A stretch of DNA of 30,191 nucleotides from CAZXVU01 sp964644465 (GCA_964644465.1 CAZXVU010000013.1:1-30191); one strand, 5' to 3'; positions 14,906 to 24,007 are shown, counted from the first letter of the stretch. Program-made: numbers and translations. The notes: generated by a model not told the origin, from the sequence alone.

Positions 14906-17662
14906 ATGGTTGCGATGCAAGAAACTCTCCTGAAACAGGCGATAGAAGCAGAAATAATTGTCTCTTTGAAAACCGAAGTGGGCAAAGTCCTTCAAAGGCT
15001 CCCTCTTCTTTTCGATCATCGATTGTCTAAGGGCTTGGATCGATTGATCGCGAATACCAGTTATAACTTCCTATCTGGGCGTTCCTTCTTTCATCTGAAA
15101 GAAATTCTTTTGGCACAGTTCTTCCATCAGAAAAAAATGGAACAATTGATCGAGGGGAGCAGCAATCTTCATAAACATCTTTTGATGAAGTTATTTCGAG
15201 GCCCATCCCGTATTTGCATCTCTCTTTGTTTTACAGCCTCCTACGGGTTTCACCGCGAACAGATCCTGAAGGCCCTCCATATTCTTCTCCCTGGCATCCA
15301 TGAAATGCCCGGTTCCTTTTATCTCTGGCATCACCCCGATTTGCCCTATGTTTTCTGTTATTTGGAAATCCATAAACTGCGCGGGAAAGAGCTCTCCCAA
15401 AAAGAACTGAAAAAGATCGAAAAAGATTTCCGAGAAGAACTCCTCTCTATCCCCCCTTTGACTCCCGCGGTTTTTTGGCCTTATAACAAAGAAGAATCCT
15501 ATAGGCAGATCCAACTTCTCATCAGCGAAATGCAAAGTCCTGAAGATTTGCCTCACGTGTCTCTTCACTTTCAAGAACAGACAACAGACTCCCTTGAATT
15601 CCTAATCCATATCGTACGTCCGCAATCTCCTGAATCTATGGATGAACTATTCAAGTTCCTTCCAGAATCATTCTATTTATTCTGCCATTTCTTGAGGAAA
15701 CTCCATTCCCCGCTTTTAATTGAAGTCGGGGTCTTCTCGATTCAAATCCCCTCCAACGCTTTTGATGTCAGAGATTCGATCAATCTTCTCTATGCTAGGC
15801 GCTATGTCTTAAAAGTCGTTGAATCGATTATCGGCCCTTTCCGCGATTACAATGGAGGCCTTTTTGAAAAACAGCAGGAGCATTTTGAAACAATCCGAGT
15901 TCATTTAAGTGGAAAAATCCCCCATTTCGATCTGTTTGCTGAAAAGGTTTTCTATGCTCTTCATCCCGTTGAGATGTGGCTCTCTCTTTCTTTGAGAGAA
16001 GCTGAAGATCTTTTCACAGCCTTTTCCCAGCTCATGCAAGAAAAAGAGCCTTTTGCCATTAAAAGCTGTTCAGAGACTTTTACGATCATCAAAACACTCA
16101 ACGCCCCAGATCTCTTTAAATTGAGCCGCTTTACCTCCGAATCGAAACTTGCATCCCACGCTTATCTTAGCTTTGGAGGCTACCATTACTTCTGCCTTTT
16201 GAATCCCGGCACCATCCAAATAGATGACCTTCTGAAAGAAATCTCCTTCCCACGAGAAAAAACCAAAACACTCCGCTTAGTTTTTCAAGAGGGTTCTCTC
16301 CCCTCGCTCAATCCCCATTATTCTTCCGGAGATATGCGCTGTAAGATGCTCAGCAAACTCGTTTTCGAAGGCCTCACCCGCTTAAATGCCGAAAGAGAAC
16401 CAGAACTAGCCGGCGCCAGAGAATGCGAAATCTCCAAAGACGGTCTCCAATATACATTTAAACTGCGTCCATTTTGCTGGTCGAATGGCGAAAACGTAAC
16501 GGCTTTCGATTATACCTCTAGCTGGCAATCGGCTTTAAGCGACCATGTCAACCATCCTGAAGTTCTTTTTTCGATCAAAAATGCAAAACGGTACAAAGAG
16601 AAAAAATGCAGCGCCGAAGATTTAGGGATCAAGGCCTTAGATGTTTGGACACTATTCATCGAATTAGAAAAACCAAATCCCCTCTTCCTGTATGAACTCG
16701 CCCAGCCATTTTATTTTCCAATGTTTGGCACCTTCAGGGAACCAAAATGGTTCAATGGCCCATTTATCATCCGGAATCAAACAAAAGAAGGGATGGTCCT
16801 CGAAAGAAATCCGTATTTCTGGAATAGGAAGCGAGTATTCTTCGAACAGATCGAAATTCGATGGACAAATGATTCCGAAACCATCTTTGAAGATTTTAAA
16901 CATGGAAATATAGATTGGATTGGCGATCCCTTGAACGCTCTTTCCCCAGAATTCGCTCAATATTTTCACTCGGAAGGAAAATTGAAAAAGTATACTCCTT
17001 CCCGCCGTTTTTATCTCTATTTCAATACAACAAATCCTCTCCTTCCCTCTTCGATTCGGAAAGCCCTGAGCCTTTCTATAGACAGAACTTCCATTTGCAA
17101 AGAAATCTACCTCCATAGCTCCCCCCTGTCTCCTTTGCTGCCTGATAAAGAAGAAGCAAACCGCCTATTTTCGGAAGGCCTCAAAGAGTTAGGTCTTACA
17201 AGAGAGACTTTCCCCCCATTGACATTCACTTTTTCCAACCAAGCGCAAAGAGAGCATCTTGCACTCCATTTGAAATCCAACTGGGAAGAGATCTTAGGGA
17301 TTAAAGTGAATCTGGAAAGAGTAGAATGGAATCAATTCCGAAGTAGAATTGAAAAAGGATTTTTCGAGATTTGCGTATTGCTCCAAGACACTTTAAAGCT
17401 AGATTCTCCTGAATATTTGGAACGCTTTGAAGGATTCAGTTCTTGGAACTTTTCCCAATGGGTCCATTTCCCCTATAGGCGTCTCGTTGATCAGGCTAGA
17501 GAAGATAAAGATCCTGAAATCAAAGAATCTGCACTGGAAATCCTGAAACAAGAGACTCCCCACTCCCCTCTCTTTGATTATACGCATCTCTATGCAACAG
17601 ATTTAAAAGATACCATTATTGATTCCGAAGGATGTATCGATTTTAGTTGGGCAAAAAAATGA
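14906..17662 (+). CDS. Fusion protein: unknown N-terminal half + OppA-type (SBP family 5) domain, no signal peptide
   Basis: 918 residues in one open frame. Residues 1-450 match nothing I know; they are helix-rich with some strand segments and show no signal peptide or membrane segment. From about residue 455 a full family 5 solute-binding domain begins (LRLVFQEGSLPSLNP, then WSNGENVTAFDYTSSWQSAL, FNGPFIIRN, FNTTNPLLPSSIRKALSLSI) and runs to the end. It is clearly paralogous to the lipoprotein encoded next, whose start overlaps its stop as ATGA. Without an export signal the binding domain would be cytoplasmic. SgrR is a known precedent for a cytoplasmic SBP5 domain joined to another module and acting as a sensor. 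An intracellular sensor role here is inference. Either ATG (14906 or 14915) could be used; the Shine-Dalgarno is weak. Confidence 0.88.
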   Translation: MVAMQETLLKQAIEAEIIVSLKTEVGKVLQRLPLLFDHRLSKGLDRLIANTSYNFLSGRSFFHLKEILLAQFFHQKKMEQLIEGSSNLHKHLLMKLFRGPSRICISLCFTASYGFHREQILKALHILLPGIHEMPGSFYLWHHPDLPYVFCYLEIHKLRGKELSQKELKKIEKDFREELLSIPPLTPAVFWPYNKEESYRQIQLLISEMQSPEDLPHVSLHFQEQTTDSLEFLIHIVRPQSPESMDELFKFLPESFYLFCHFLRKLHSPLLIEVGVFSIQIPSNAFDVRDSINLLYARRYVLKVVESIIGPFRDYNGGLFEKQQEHFETIRVHLSGKIPHFDLFAEKVFYALHPVEMWLSLSLREAEDLFTAFSQLMQEKEPFAIKSCSETFTIIKTLNAPDLFKLSRFTSESKLASHAYLSFGGYHYFCLLNPGTIQIDDLLKEISFPREKTKTLRLVFQEGSLPSLNPHYSSGDMRCKMLSKLVFEGLTRLNAEREPELAGARECEISKDGLQYTFKLRPFCWSNGENVTAFDYTSSWQSALSDHVNHPEVLFSIKNAKRYKEKKCSAEDLGIKALDVWTLFIELEKPNPLFLYELAQPFYFPMFGTFREPKWFNGPFIIRNQTKEGMVLERNPYFWNRKRVFFEQIEIRWTNDSETIFEDFKHGNIDWIGDPLNALSPEFAQYFHSEGKLKKYTPSRRFYLYFNTTNPLLPSSIRKALSLSIDRTSICKEIYLHSSPLSPLLPDKEEANRLFSEGLKELGLTRETFPPLTFTFSNQAQREHLALHLKSNWEEILGIKVNLERVEWNQFRSRIEKGFFEICVLLQDTLKLDSPEYLERFEGFSSWNFSQWVHFPYRRLVDQAREDKDPEIKESALEILKQETPHSPLFDYTHLYATDLKDTIIDSEGCIDFSWAKK

Positions 17663-19221
17663 AGAAAACATGGAAAGAAAAAATCATTCTCTTTATTCTC
17701 TTGTTCTCATTTTTGATGAGTTGTCAAAAACAAGAGGAAATTAGAGTGCATTCTTTAAAAGTAAATTTTCAAGAGGGAGACCTTCCTTCCCTGCATCCTC
17801 ACGAGGTCATGATCTTCCTCCGCGGAATTTCGATAGGGAAAACACTGAACGAAGGGCTGACTCGGATCGATCATGAAGGCAATCCTGTTCTCGCTGGCGC
17901 AAAATCGATGGAAATTTCCCTGGATGGGCTCCAATATAGGTTCACTCTAAGAGAGAATGCCTGGTCGAATGGTTCTCCTGTAACAGCCCATCACTTTGAA
18001 AAAGCTTGGAAAGAAGCCCTTTCCCCCAATTCTACCTGTCCCCGAGCCGATTTGCTCTACATGATCAAAAACGGGGAAGAAGCTAAAAAAGGACTTATTC
18101 CCACTGATCAGGTCAGAGTGACCGCCCTCAATGATAAAACTCTTGTGGTGGAGCTCGCCTATCCTTCGCCCTATTTTCTAGACCTTCTCGCCCAGCCTGT
18201 CTGCGCTCCGCTCTTCGACCCGAAGAAAAAGGAGCCCACAGAGTTTAGCGGCCCTTTTATGCTGGACAAATGGGTCCGAGGCAGTTCCCTCACCTTCAAG
18301 CCCAATCCCCATTTTTGGAACCGCCAAAATGTATCTATTAAACAAATTGAAGTGTCTTTCGTCGAAGATCCCCTCACGACATTTTCTCTCTTTGAAAAAG
18401 GGAAACTCGACTGGATTGGCGTCCCAATGGGCCCTCTCACTGCTGAGCAAATCACCCATTTATCAAATAAAAAGGCCATTTATTCATATCCTATCGACCG
18501 CTCTTTTTGGGTCTTTTTAAATACGAAACACCCAGCCCTCTCATCTCCTAAGATACGGAAAGCTCTCAGTTTAAGCATCAATCGCGATGCCATTACAAAG
18601 CATATTCTAATGGGCGGCCGCCCGCTTGCCAAAGCTTTAGCTCCCAATATGCTCCCCTCTTCGTTCCATTTCCCTTTGAAAGAAAACCGAATGGAAGCAA
18701 AAAAGCTTTTTGAAGAAGGCCTTAAAGAACTGAAACTCTCCAAAGAGTCGTTCCCGGCTCTGACGGTGACTTATTCCCAACAAGCAAACCGGAAACAGCT
18801 CGCTGAATATTTGCGAGAAGCCTGGACTGATGCTTTGGGAATCAATGTCGAGCTTCAAAACCAAGAATGGAATGTGCTGCGGACAAACCTTGCAAAAGGT
18901 CAATTTGTGATCTGCGGCGCTTTCGAGGCAGCTTACTATAAAGATCCCCTAGAGATGCTAGAACGGTTTACCTCTATCAATTCTAACAATTTCACGCAGT
19001 GGACCTATCCTCCCTTTAAAGAAAAAATTGCAGAGGCAAAATACGAGATAGATCCTGAAAAACGGATGGAACATCTAGCTGTTGCAGAAAAGATCCTGAT
19101 CGAAGAAATGCCCTTCATCCCCATCTGCAGCGACTGCTTTTTCTTTGGCCGGAATGCACAACTGAAAGGATACGCTTTCGACTCCCTCGGAGCTATCGAT
19201 TTCTCGTATGCTAAGTTTTAA
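17659..19221 (+). CDS. oppA: Oligopeptide-binding lipoprotein (OppA-like)
   Basis: 520 residues from ATG at 17659, which overlaps the preceding TGA as ATGA; a TTG start four codons earlier is possible but less likely. It has a lipoprotein signal: basic MKKTWKEK, a hydrophobic stretch, then LMSC with Cys22 as the lipidated residue. The mature part is a complete family 5 binding protein (LKVNFQEGDLPSLHPH, LNEGLTRI, AWSNGSPVTAHHFEKAWKEA, KIRKALSLSI, and a terminal segment aligned with the fusion gene upstream). It captures peptides in the periplasm for an Opp permease that is not in this window. Chlamydiae carry several oppA copies, so this may be one of a set. Its 3' end faces a methyltransferase gene eight bases away. 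Confidence 0.93.
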   Translation: MKKTWKEKIILFILLFSFLMSCQKQEEIRVHSLKVNFQEGDLPSLHPHEVMIFLRGISIGKTLNEGLTRIDHEGNPVLAGAKSMEISLDGLQYRFTLRENAWSNGSPVTAHHFEKAWKEALSPNSTCPRADLLYMIKNGEEAKKGLIPTDQVRVTALNDKTLVVELAYPSPYFLDLLAQPVCAPLFDPKKKEPTEFSGPFMLDKWVRGSSLTFKPNPHFWNRQNVSIKQIEVSFVEDPLTTFSLFEKGKLDWIGVPMGPLTAEQITHLSNKKAIYSYPIDRSFWVFLNTKHPALSSPKIRKALSLSINRDAITKHILMGGRPLAKALAPNMLPSSFHFPLKENRMEAKKLFEEGLKELKLSKESFPALTVTYSQQANRKQLAEYLREAWTDALGINVELQNQEWNVLRTNLAKGQFVICGAFEAAYYKDPLEMLERFTSINSNNFTQWTYPPFKEKIAEAKYEIDPEKRMEHLAVAEKILIEEMPFIPICSDCFFFGRNAQLKGYAFDSLGAIDFSYAKF

Positions 19222-19229
19222 GGAGACTC

Positions 19230-20066
19230 CTATCCTTGTTTTTGCGCAATCGCTAGCAGAGAGCCACCTGCTATATTAGGAAGAAAACGCTCGAAAGAAA
19301 ATTCAGTCCTTGTTAGCGCTAACAAAATCCGATTTAGAAACGGATGTAAATGAATTTCAGGTGCTTCCTCGCTTTTAATAGGAATACAAGAGTCTTTTTT
19401 GATCCATCTTCTCAGCAATAATAAGGGGAGGATTGTTATCATAAAATACTGGATTTGTATGGGATGGAAGGCAGATTCGGTTAGAATCTTCTCGAGAGCT
19501 TTCTTCGTGTATCTTCTCTTATGTCCAGCTATTGTATCCTCTCGACTCCAAAGCCACTGATGTGCAGGTACAGTTAAAATGATTTTACCTCCTGGCTTAA
19601 GCATTTTGCTTATGCACTCGAGAGCCAATTGTTCCTCGCTTAAATGTTCTAAAACATCAAAAAGACAAATAACATCAAATTCCTCATGAAAAGGAGGGGA
19701 AAATAAATCGAATTGGTATAATTTCTTAATACCTCTTCTTTTTGCATATTGAAGGCCATTTAAATGAATATCGGACATTTCTACTGTGTAACCCATTTTC
19801 ATAAGGCTCTCAGCTACAAAGCCAGTTCCACCACCAATTTCAAGGATTCGAGAGGTTTTATCTACTCTTTGCAAAAATTTATGACAGATTTTATCTCTTC
19901 GAGCCGAAAACCAAAAATGATAGGGTTCAGCTTTCATTAAAATTTCTAAATGGTTTTTGTCGTAGCTTGAGCGAAGGTCTAACGAGGAATCAAATACAAA
20001 AATGCCCTCTTTCTCAGAGAAACTTCTGGTGAAACCCATGATTTTACCAATGTTTGTTTCAAACAT
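19230..20066 (-). CDS. Class I SAM-dependent methyltransferase
   Basis: 278 residues. The SAM-binding motif is ILEIGGGTG (residues 74-82); the acidic residue after strand 2 is in VEMSDIHLNG, and the motif IV-like region is VICLFDVLEHLSEEQ. IILTVPAHQWLWSRED then HKRRYTKKALEKIL is typical of methyltransferases in glycan and lipid clusters. A hydrophobic patch near 207-221 (YFMITILPLLLLRRW) suggests membrane association, as in enzymes that act on polyprenyl-linked or lipid substrates. It starts 33 bases after the aminotransferase stop and is the last gene of the gtrB / GT-C / wecE operon, so it probably methylates the same sugar or its carrier; the substrate is unproven. Confidence 0.87.
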   Translation of the reverse strand: MFETNIGKIMGFTRSFSEKEGIFVFDSSLDLRSSYDKNHLEILMKAEPYHFWFSARRDKICHKFLQRVDKTSRILEIGGGTGFVAESLMKMGYTVEMSDIHLNGLQYAKRRGIKKLYQFDLFSPPFHEEFDVICLFDVLEHLSEEQLALECISKMLKPGGKIILTVPAHQWLWSREDTIAGHKRRYTKKALEKILTESAFHPIQIQYFMITILPLLLLRRWIKKDSCIPIKSEEAPEIHLHPFLNRILLALTRTEFSFERFLPNIAGGSLLAIAQKQG

Positions 20067-20099
20067 TTTGTCTGGGATTCTTTAGTTTGTGAAGAGATT

Positions 20100-21287
20100 T
20101 TAGACGGATATTACATCTGGGATGGAAAAAAGATTTTGCAATGTTGAATGCTGGGATCTTTCGAAGAATTCGCTAATTTTATCGATGATATAACGGATTT
20201 CCTCCTGGGAAAGGGTATAATACAATGGAAGCCTTAGTAGACATCTACTGTAATATTCAGAATATGAGAGTCTCCGACCATCGTGCTTTTTCATGTAGAA
20301 TGCAGATTTATGGAGAGGAAGATAGTGAAAAACTGCTGAAATTCCATTTTGTTTGAGAAAATTGATGAGGGCTTGCCTTTCCCGATTTGAACGGCAGATG
20401 ATATAAAACAAATGAGCATTATTCGTAGCATAAGGAGGGATCAGAGGAAGAGAAAAATATCCCTCTTTAGCCAAGGGACTCAATTCTTTAAAATATTGCT
20501 GCCAGATTTTAAGTCTTTTTCTTTGAATCGTTTTGATTTTTTCTAACTGGGCAAAAAGAAGTGCTGCAATGACATCAGAAGGCAAAAAAGAAGATCCAAT
20601 ATCGACCCATCCGTATTTATTGATTTCCCCCCGAAAAAATGCCTGCCGATTTGTTCCTTTTTCCCAGATTATCTCCGAACGGGCCTCAAATTTTGCATCA
20701 TTAATCGCCAACATTCCCCCTTCGCCCGAAGAAATGTTTTTTGTTTCATGGAATGAAAAAGCTGCTAAATGTCCAATTCTTCCAAGCAGCTGATTTTTGT
20801 AATAGCTGTCAATTGCTTGCGCCGCATCTTCTATGACGAGTAAATGGAATTTTTTTGCCAACTGCATGATCGGATCCATATCGCAAGATACTCCTGCATA
20901 ATGGACAGGAACAATTGCCTTTGTTTTGTCGGTGATCAATGAAGGAAGTTTTGAAATATCCATGTTTGGATGATTGCTTCCGCTATCAGCAAATACAATT
21001 TTAGCTCCTCGCAACACAAATGCATTTGCAGTAGAAGGAAAGGTATAAGAAGGCATAATCACTTCATCTCCAGGTGAGATTTCAGCCAATATGGCAGACA
21101 TCTCCAAGGCATCGGTACAAGAGGTTGTCAACAGAACTTTGCCAAAACCAAATTGTTTCCGGAAAAAATCATGACACTTTTTTGTGAATTGGCCGTCGCC
21201 CGATATTTTGCCACTGCGAATAGCTTGACGGATATAAGAGAACTCATTACCTGGAAAATAGGGCTTGTTAAACGGGATTGTTTTCAT
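20100..21287 (-). CDS. wecE: dTDP-4-amino-4,6-dideoxygalactose transaminase-like (DegT/WecE)
   Basis: 395 residues, a PLP-dependent sugar aminotransferase. The similarity to WecE/RffA, as I remember E. coli WecE, is strong along the whole length: GDGQFTKKCHDF, GDEVIMPSYTF, STANAFVLRGAKIVF, AIVPVHYAGVSCDMDPIM, and SFHETKN with the PLP lysine Lys183, then EKGTNRQAFFRGEINKYGW and INFLKQNGISAVFHYLPLH. WecE converts dTDP-4-keto-6-deoxyglucose into dTDP-Fuc4N. The start overlaps the preceding membrane-protein stop (ATGA). No rmlA/rmlB genes for making the dTDP precursor are in the window. A tail of about 20 residues (SQHSTLQNLFSIPDVISV) exceeds the usual C-terminus. Exact sugar specificity is inferred. 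Confidence 0.9.
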   Translation of the reverse strand: MKTIPFNKPYFPGNEFSYIRQAIRSGKISGDGQFTKKCHDFFRKQFGFGKVLLTTSCTDALEMSAILAEISPGDEVIMPSYTFPSTANAFVLRGAKIVFADSGSNHPNMDISKLPSLITDKTKAIVPVHYAGVSCDMDPIMQLAKKFHLLVIEDAAQAIDSYYKNQLLGRIGHLAAFSFHETKNISSGEGGMLAINDAKFEARSEIIWEKGTNRQAFFRGEINKYGWVDIGSSFLPSDVIAALLFAQLEKIKTIQRKRLKIWQQYFKELSPLAKEGYFSLPLIPPYATNNAHLFYIICRSNRERQALINFLKQNGISAVFHYLPLHKSAFYMKKHDGRRLSYSEYYSRCLLRLPLYYTLSQEEIRYIIDKISEFFERSQHSTLQNLFSIPDVISV

Positions 21288-23020
21288 GATCTCTCAATTT
21301 TTAATAGAAGAAGATGACAGGGAGCATACTTTGATCGATATTTACTCCTTAAAACGATAGATGTTTGGATTCCCTCATCACACAATGCTTTATAGCCTTC
21401 TTCGATCTCGTTTTCATTGATCCCTAAAAGAGCGATGAAATCCTTTTCTACCAATTTTATTCTGAAATAGTCATCCACCACAGGCATACCATTTCCTTCA
21501 AACTTAAACATTCTATTAGGGATTCCTAAAAACATATGCTGGAATCCATTCAAATATCGATGCCCTGAAGGTATAGAATGCCAAATTCCAATAGTTGACT
21601 TTCTTAGATCTATGGCATTAACAATCGATTTTTGTATTTGGATTGATCCTAGATATACATCTCTTTCTAACTTATATCGTTTATGATCATGTATGAAATC
21701 GTAATGACCCCACAATCGATTATTGTAAAAAACAAAAACGGACATAACAACAAAAATAATTACAAAAACCGGCTTAGCAATTGTTTGATTACGGATTAGC
21801 GCTAAAAGAAAAAAAATAATGAATAGAATAGAAAAAACCAAAAAGGATATTCCACTAAACACTCCAAGACTTTTAATATAATCCATATTAATCCACAAAC
21901 ACAGATACAATATAATTGCCGGAAATAGAATCTTATTCTGATCATTTGAGCAAAGAGAAGAAATGGAGTCTCCTATTAAAAATATCAAAACAAACAACAC
22001 AGGGATAAATAAATATGAAAAATAAAACAAACATCCGAAAAAATTCTGACTACAAACGATGTAAGCAATATAATAAAAAAACAAAGACATGCAAATGGCA
22101 ATAATTGACAATAAACCAAATCTTTCTTTGTTATTTTTTTTGGTGAAAGTCCAATATACTAAACCCAAAAATGAAACAAAAAATGGCAAAAGAACCTCAT
22201 ATTTCCCCTGAGTAATCATTTCGGGAAAACTGCTCATTTTGGCCGCAGGAGTATGAATCAAACTATTTACTATTTCAAACACAGCTAAATCAAAAAATGG
22301 ATTCATATTCGGAAATTCTAAATACGTGATACCAATCAAAAAGAGCTCAGTTGATAGAATTCCAAAAAAGAAGAAACCTAAATCGATATATCGGAACTTT
22401 AAATTAGACTTTATGTTTGAAATAATAAACCAAGAAAAAATAAAAGCCGCTAAGATTATGATCGAAAATGGATTGCAATTTATAGACAAGAGGAAAAAAA
22501 CGCCCGATATAAAATATGAAAATTTGTTTTCCTTGATCATGTAAAAACTAATCGATAATAGTGCATATACTATGGCTGCCCCGTCTGTGTAATCCCAAAA
22601 TAGAGTTCGCAAAAACCAAGGGTTAAAAATAACAAAACTAGATATAAATACAGAAACTAGTATCGATTTATAAAAATGCTGAGTAATTCTCCATACAGCA
22701 ATAAGAGCGCCGCTTAAAAATATATTGCGCAAGACAATGTATCCTAGTTCGCTTCCAAAAACCCAAGCCATCAATCTTGCAGGATAAATAAACGCGATGC
22801 GACAGGAGTAATAGGTTCTACCATGCATGTCAATTAAGGTTGAATAGTTGTGGATATAAGCTGTATAAAAAAACGGATCCATCCAACCACATTGATAGAT
22901 GTTATTTTGAATTGTACAATTCAATGCGACAATCAAAATCCCAATAGAAAAAAACATCCACTTGTACGACAAGTCAATTTTGTCTAAAAAATTGAGTTTA
23001 TTTAAGAGAATAGAAAACAT
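21284..23020 (-). CDS. Polytopic membrane protein, GT-C/ArnT-like glycosyltransferase candidate
   Basis: 578 residues with about 11-12 hydrophobic segments and a soluble C-terminal part (about 440-578). The first extracytoplasmic loop contains GWMDPFFYTAYIHNY with Asp48, placed as the catalytic Asp of the GT-C fold (PMT, ArnT, GtrC-type enzymes), followed by FWDYTDGAAIVYA in a later loop. Such enzymes take a sugar from a polyprenyl phosphate and attach it to lipid A, O-antigen or protein at the periplasmic face. It overlaps gtrB by 23 bases and wecE by four. The coding region is markedly AT-rich with many A-runs compared with accA or groEL, suggesting foreign origin. The family call rests on topology, the Asp loop and context; exact family is uncertain. 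Confidence 0.75.
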   Translation of the reverse strand: MFSILLNKLNFLDKIDLSYKWMFFSIGILIVALNCTIQNNIYQCGWMDPFFYTAYIHNYSTLIDMHGRTYYSCRIAFIYPARLMAWVFGSELGYIVLRNIFLSGALIAVWRITQHFYKSILVSVFISSFVIFNPWFLRTLFWDYTDGAAIVYALLSISFYMIKENKFSYFISGVFFLLSINCNPFSIIILAAFIFSWFIISNIKSNLKFRYIDLGFFFFGILSTELFLIGITYLEFPNMNPFFDLAVFEIVNSLIHTPAAKMSSFPEMITQGKYEVLLPFFVSFLGLVYWTFTKKNNKERFGLLSIIAICMSLFFYYIAYIVCSQNFFGCLFYFSYLFIPVLFVLIFLIGDSISSLCSNDQNKILFPAIILYLCLWINMDYIKSLGVFSGISFLVFSILFIIFFLLALIRNQTIAKPVFVIIFVVMSVFVFYNNRLWGHYDFIHDHKRYKLERDVYLGSIQIQKSIVNAIDLRKSTIGIWHSIPSGHRYLNGFQHMFLGIPNRMFKFEGNGMPVVDDYFRIKLVEKDFIALLGINENEIEEGYKALCDEGIQTSIVLRSKYRSKYAPCHLLLLKIERS

Positions 23021-23948
23021 TCTTTTTTTTCCCTACCACGTAAAGAGGTCTTTTCTTAATCCCTTCAAAGATTTTTCCGATGTACAATCCCATAACTCCT
23101 AAAACTGAAATGATGATTCCTGAAAAAAAGGAAATTGAGATGATCAAGCTGGCATAGCCAAGAACGTGAATTTGTCCTTGAATCGCTCGATAGATCATTA
23201 CAAAGGCAAATAGGAAGGCGATCAATGAGATGGAAACCCCTAATCCTACGATCAGTCTTAAAGGTTTATCGCTATAAGCTAGCATGATGTCTAATGCCAG
23301 TTTGAACTGTCTTTTGAAATTGTAGGAGCTTTTTCCTTGAAATCTCTCCGCATGCTCTACGGAAATGATGGCCTTACGAAAACCGACCCAATTTACCATA
23401 GCAGGAAAAAAACGGATGCTCTCTTGCATTGTGAGGATGGACTGGATCACATTTCGGTGGTAAATGCCAAAATTTGCGGTTGTATGGTCGTATCTAGTTC
23501 CGCTTAATTTTGATAAAATCCCATAGAATAGAGCAGAGAAAAATCGCTTATGGAGCCTGTCTTTTCTTTTTACTCGGCTCGCTAAAACAATATCGAATCC
23601 TTCCTTTGCTTTCTTGTAGAGAGGGAAAATCTCTTCAGGACGATCCTGCAAGTCGCAATCCATTACGACTACCCACTCCCCTAAGGCCGATTCAATTCCG
23701 GCAGTGATGGCAGAATGCTGTCCAAAATTCCGACTTAATTGGATTCCTTTGATCCTTTGATCTTTCTCGCAGTTTTCTACTATCTTCGACCAGCTGAGAT
23801 CCAAGCTTCCATCATCTACCAAAATAATCTCGAAATCATCGGCAATTGGAGTCAGATTTTTCAAGATCCTTGCGACTAATTCATCGATGATTCCATCTGC
23901 CTGATAAACAGGACTTACAATGGATAGGTAAGGTTTTTTTTGGCTCAT
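22998..23948 (-). CDS. Polyprenyl-phosphate glycosyltransferase, GtrB/ArnC-like (GT2)
   Basis: 316 residues from ATG at 23948; a TTG three codons earlier is the alternative. The GT2 domain shows LSIVSPVYQADG, ILVDDGS (45-48), LSRNFGQHSAITAG and the metal-binding DCD within MDCDLQD (96-102). Two membrane segments follow at about 228-250 and 262-285, then a basic tail, exactly the layout of GtrB, DPM1 and ArnC. The enzyme loads a sugar from a nucleotide donor onto undecaprenyl phosphate on the cytoplasmic side. It heads the operon with a GT-C-like transferase, WecE and a methyltransferase. Sugar identity is not readable from sequence; the WecE neighbour hints at a 4-amino-6-deoxy sugar. Confidence 0.92.
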   Translation of the reverse strand: MSQKKPYLSIVSPVYQADGIIDELVARILKNLTPIADDFEIILVDDGSLDLSWSKIVENCEKDQRIKGIQLSRNFGQHSAITAGIESALGEWVVVMDCDLQDRPEEIFPLYKKAKEGFDIVLASRVKRKDRLHKRFFSALFYGILSKLSGTRYDHTTANFGIYHRNVIQSILTMQESIRFFPAMVNWVGFRKAIISVEHAERFQGKSSYNFKRQFKLALDIMLAYSDKPLRLIVGLGVSISLIAFLFAFVMIYRAIQGQIHVLGYASLIISISFFSGIIISVLGVMGLYIGKIFEGIKKRPLYVVGKKKNVFYSLK

Positions 23949-23950
23949 AC

Positions 23951-23980
23951 CTGACAAAATTTATTGAAGTAGAGTATTCT
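23951..23980 (+). promoter_or_regulatory. Candidate promoter for the GNAT gene, within a divergent region
   Basis: CTGACA, 18 bases, then TATTCT (23975-23980), 27 bases before the ATG. The -10 is half of a 12-bp perfect palindrome, TATTCTAGAATA (23975-23986), so the other strand also reads TATTCT and could serve the diverging gtrB-like gene. Confidence 0.4.
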
Positions 23981-24007
23981 AGAATATTAAATTTCACAAG
24001 ATTTTCT

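Noticed and set aside
19221..19231. AGGAG-A-CTCCT palindrome between the convergent oppA and methyltransferase stops, as a terminator
   Set aside because: A five-pair stem with a one-base loop cannot form a stable hairpin and no T-run follows.
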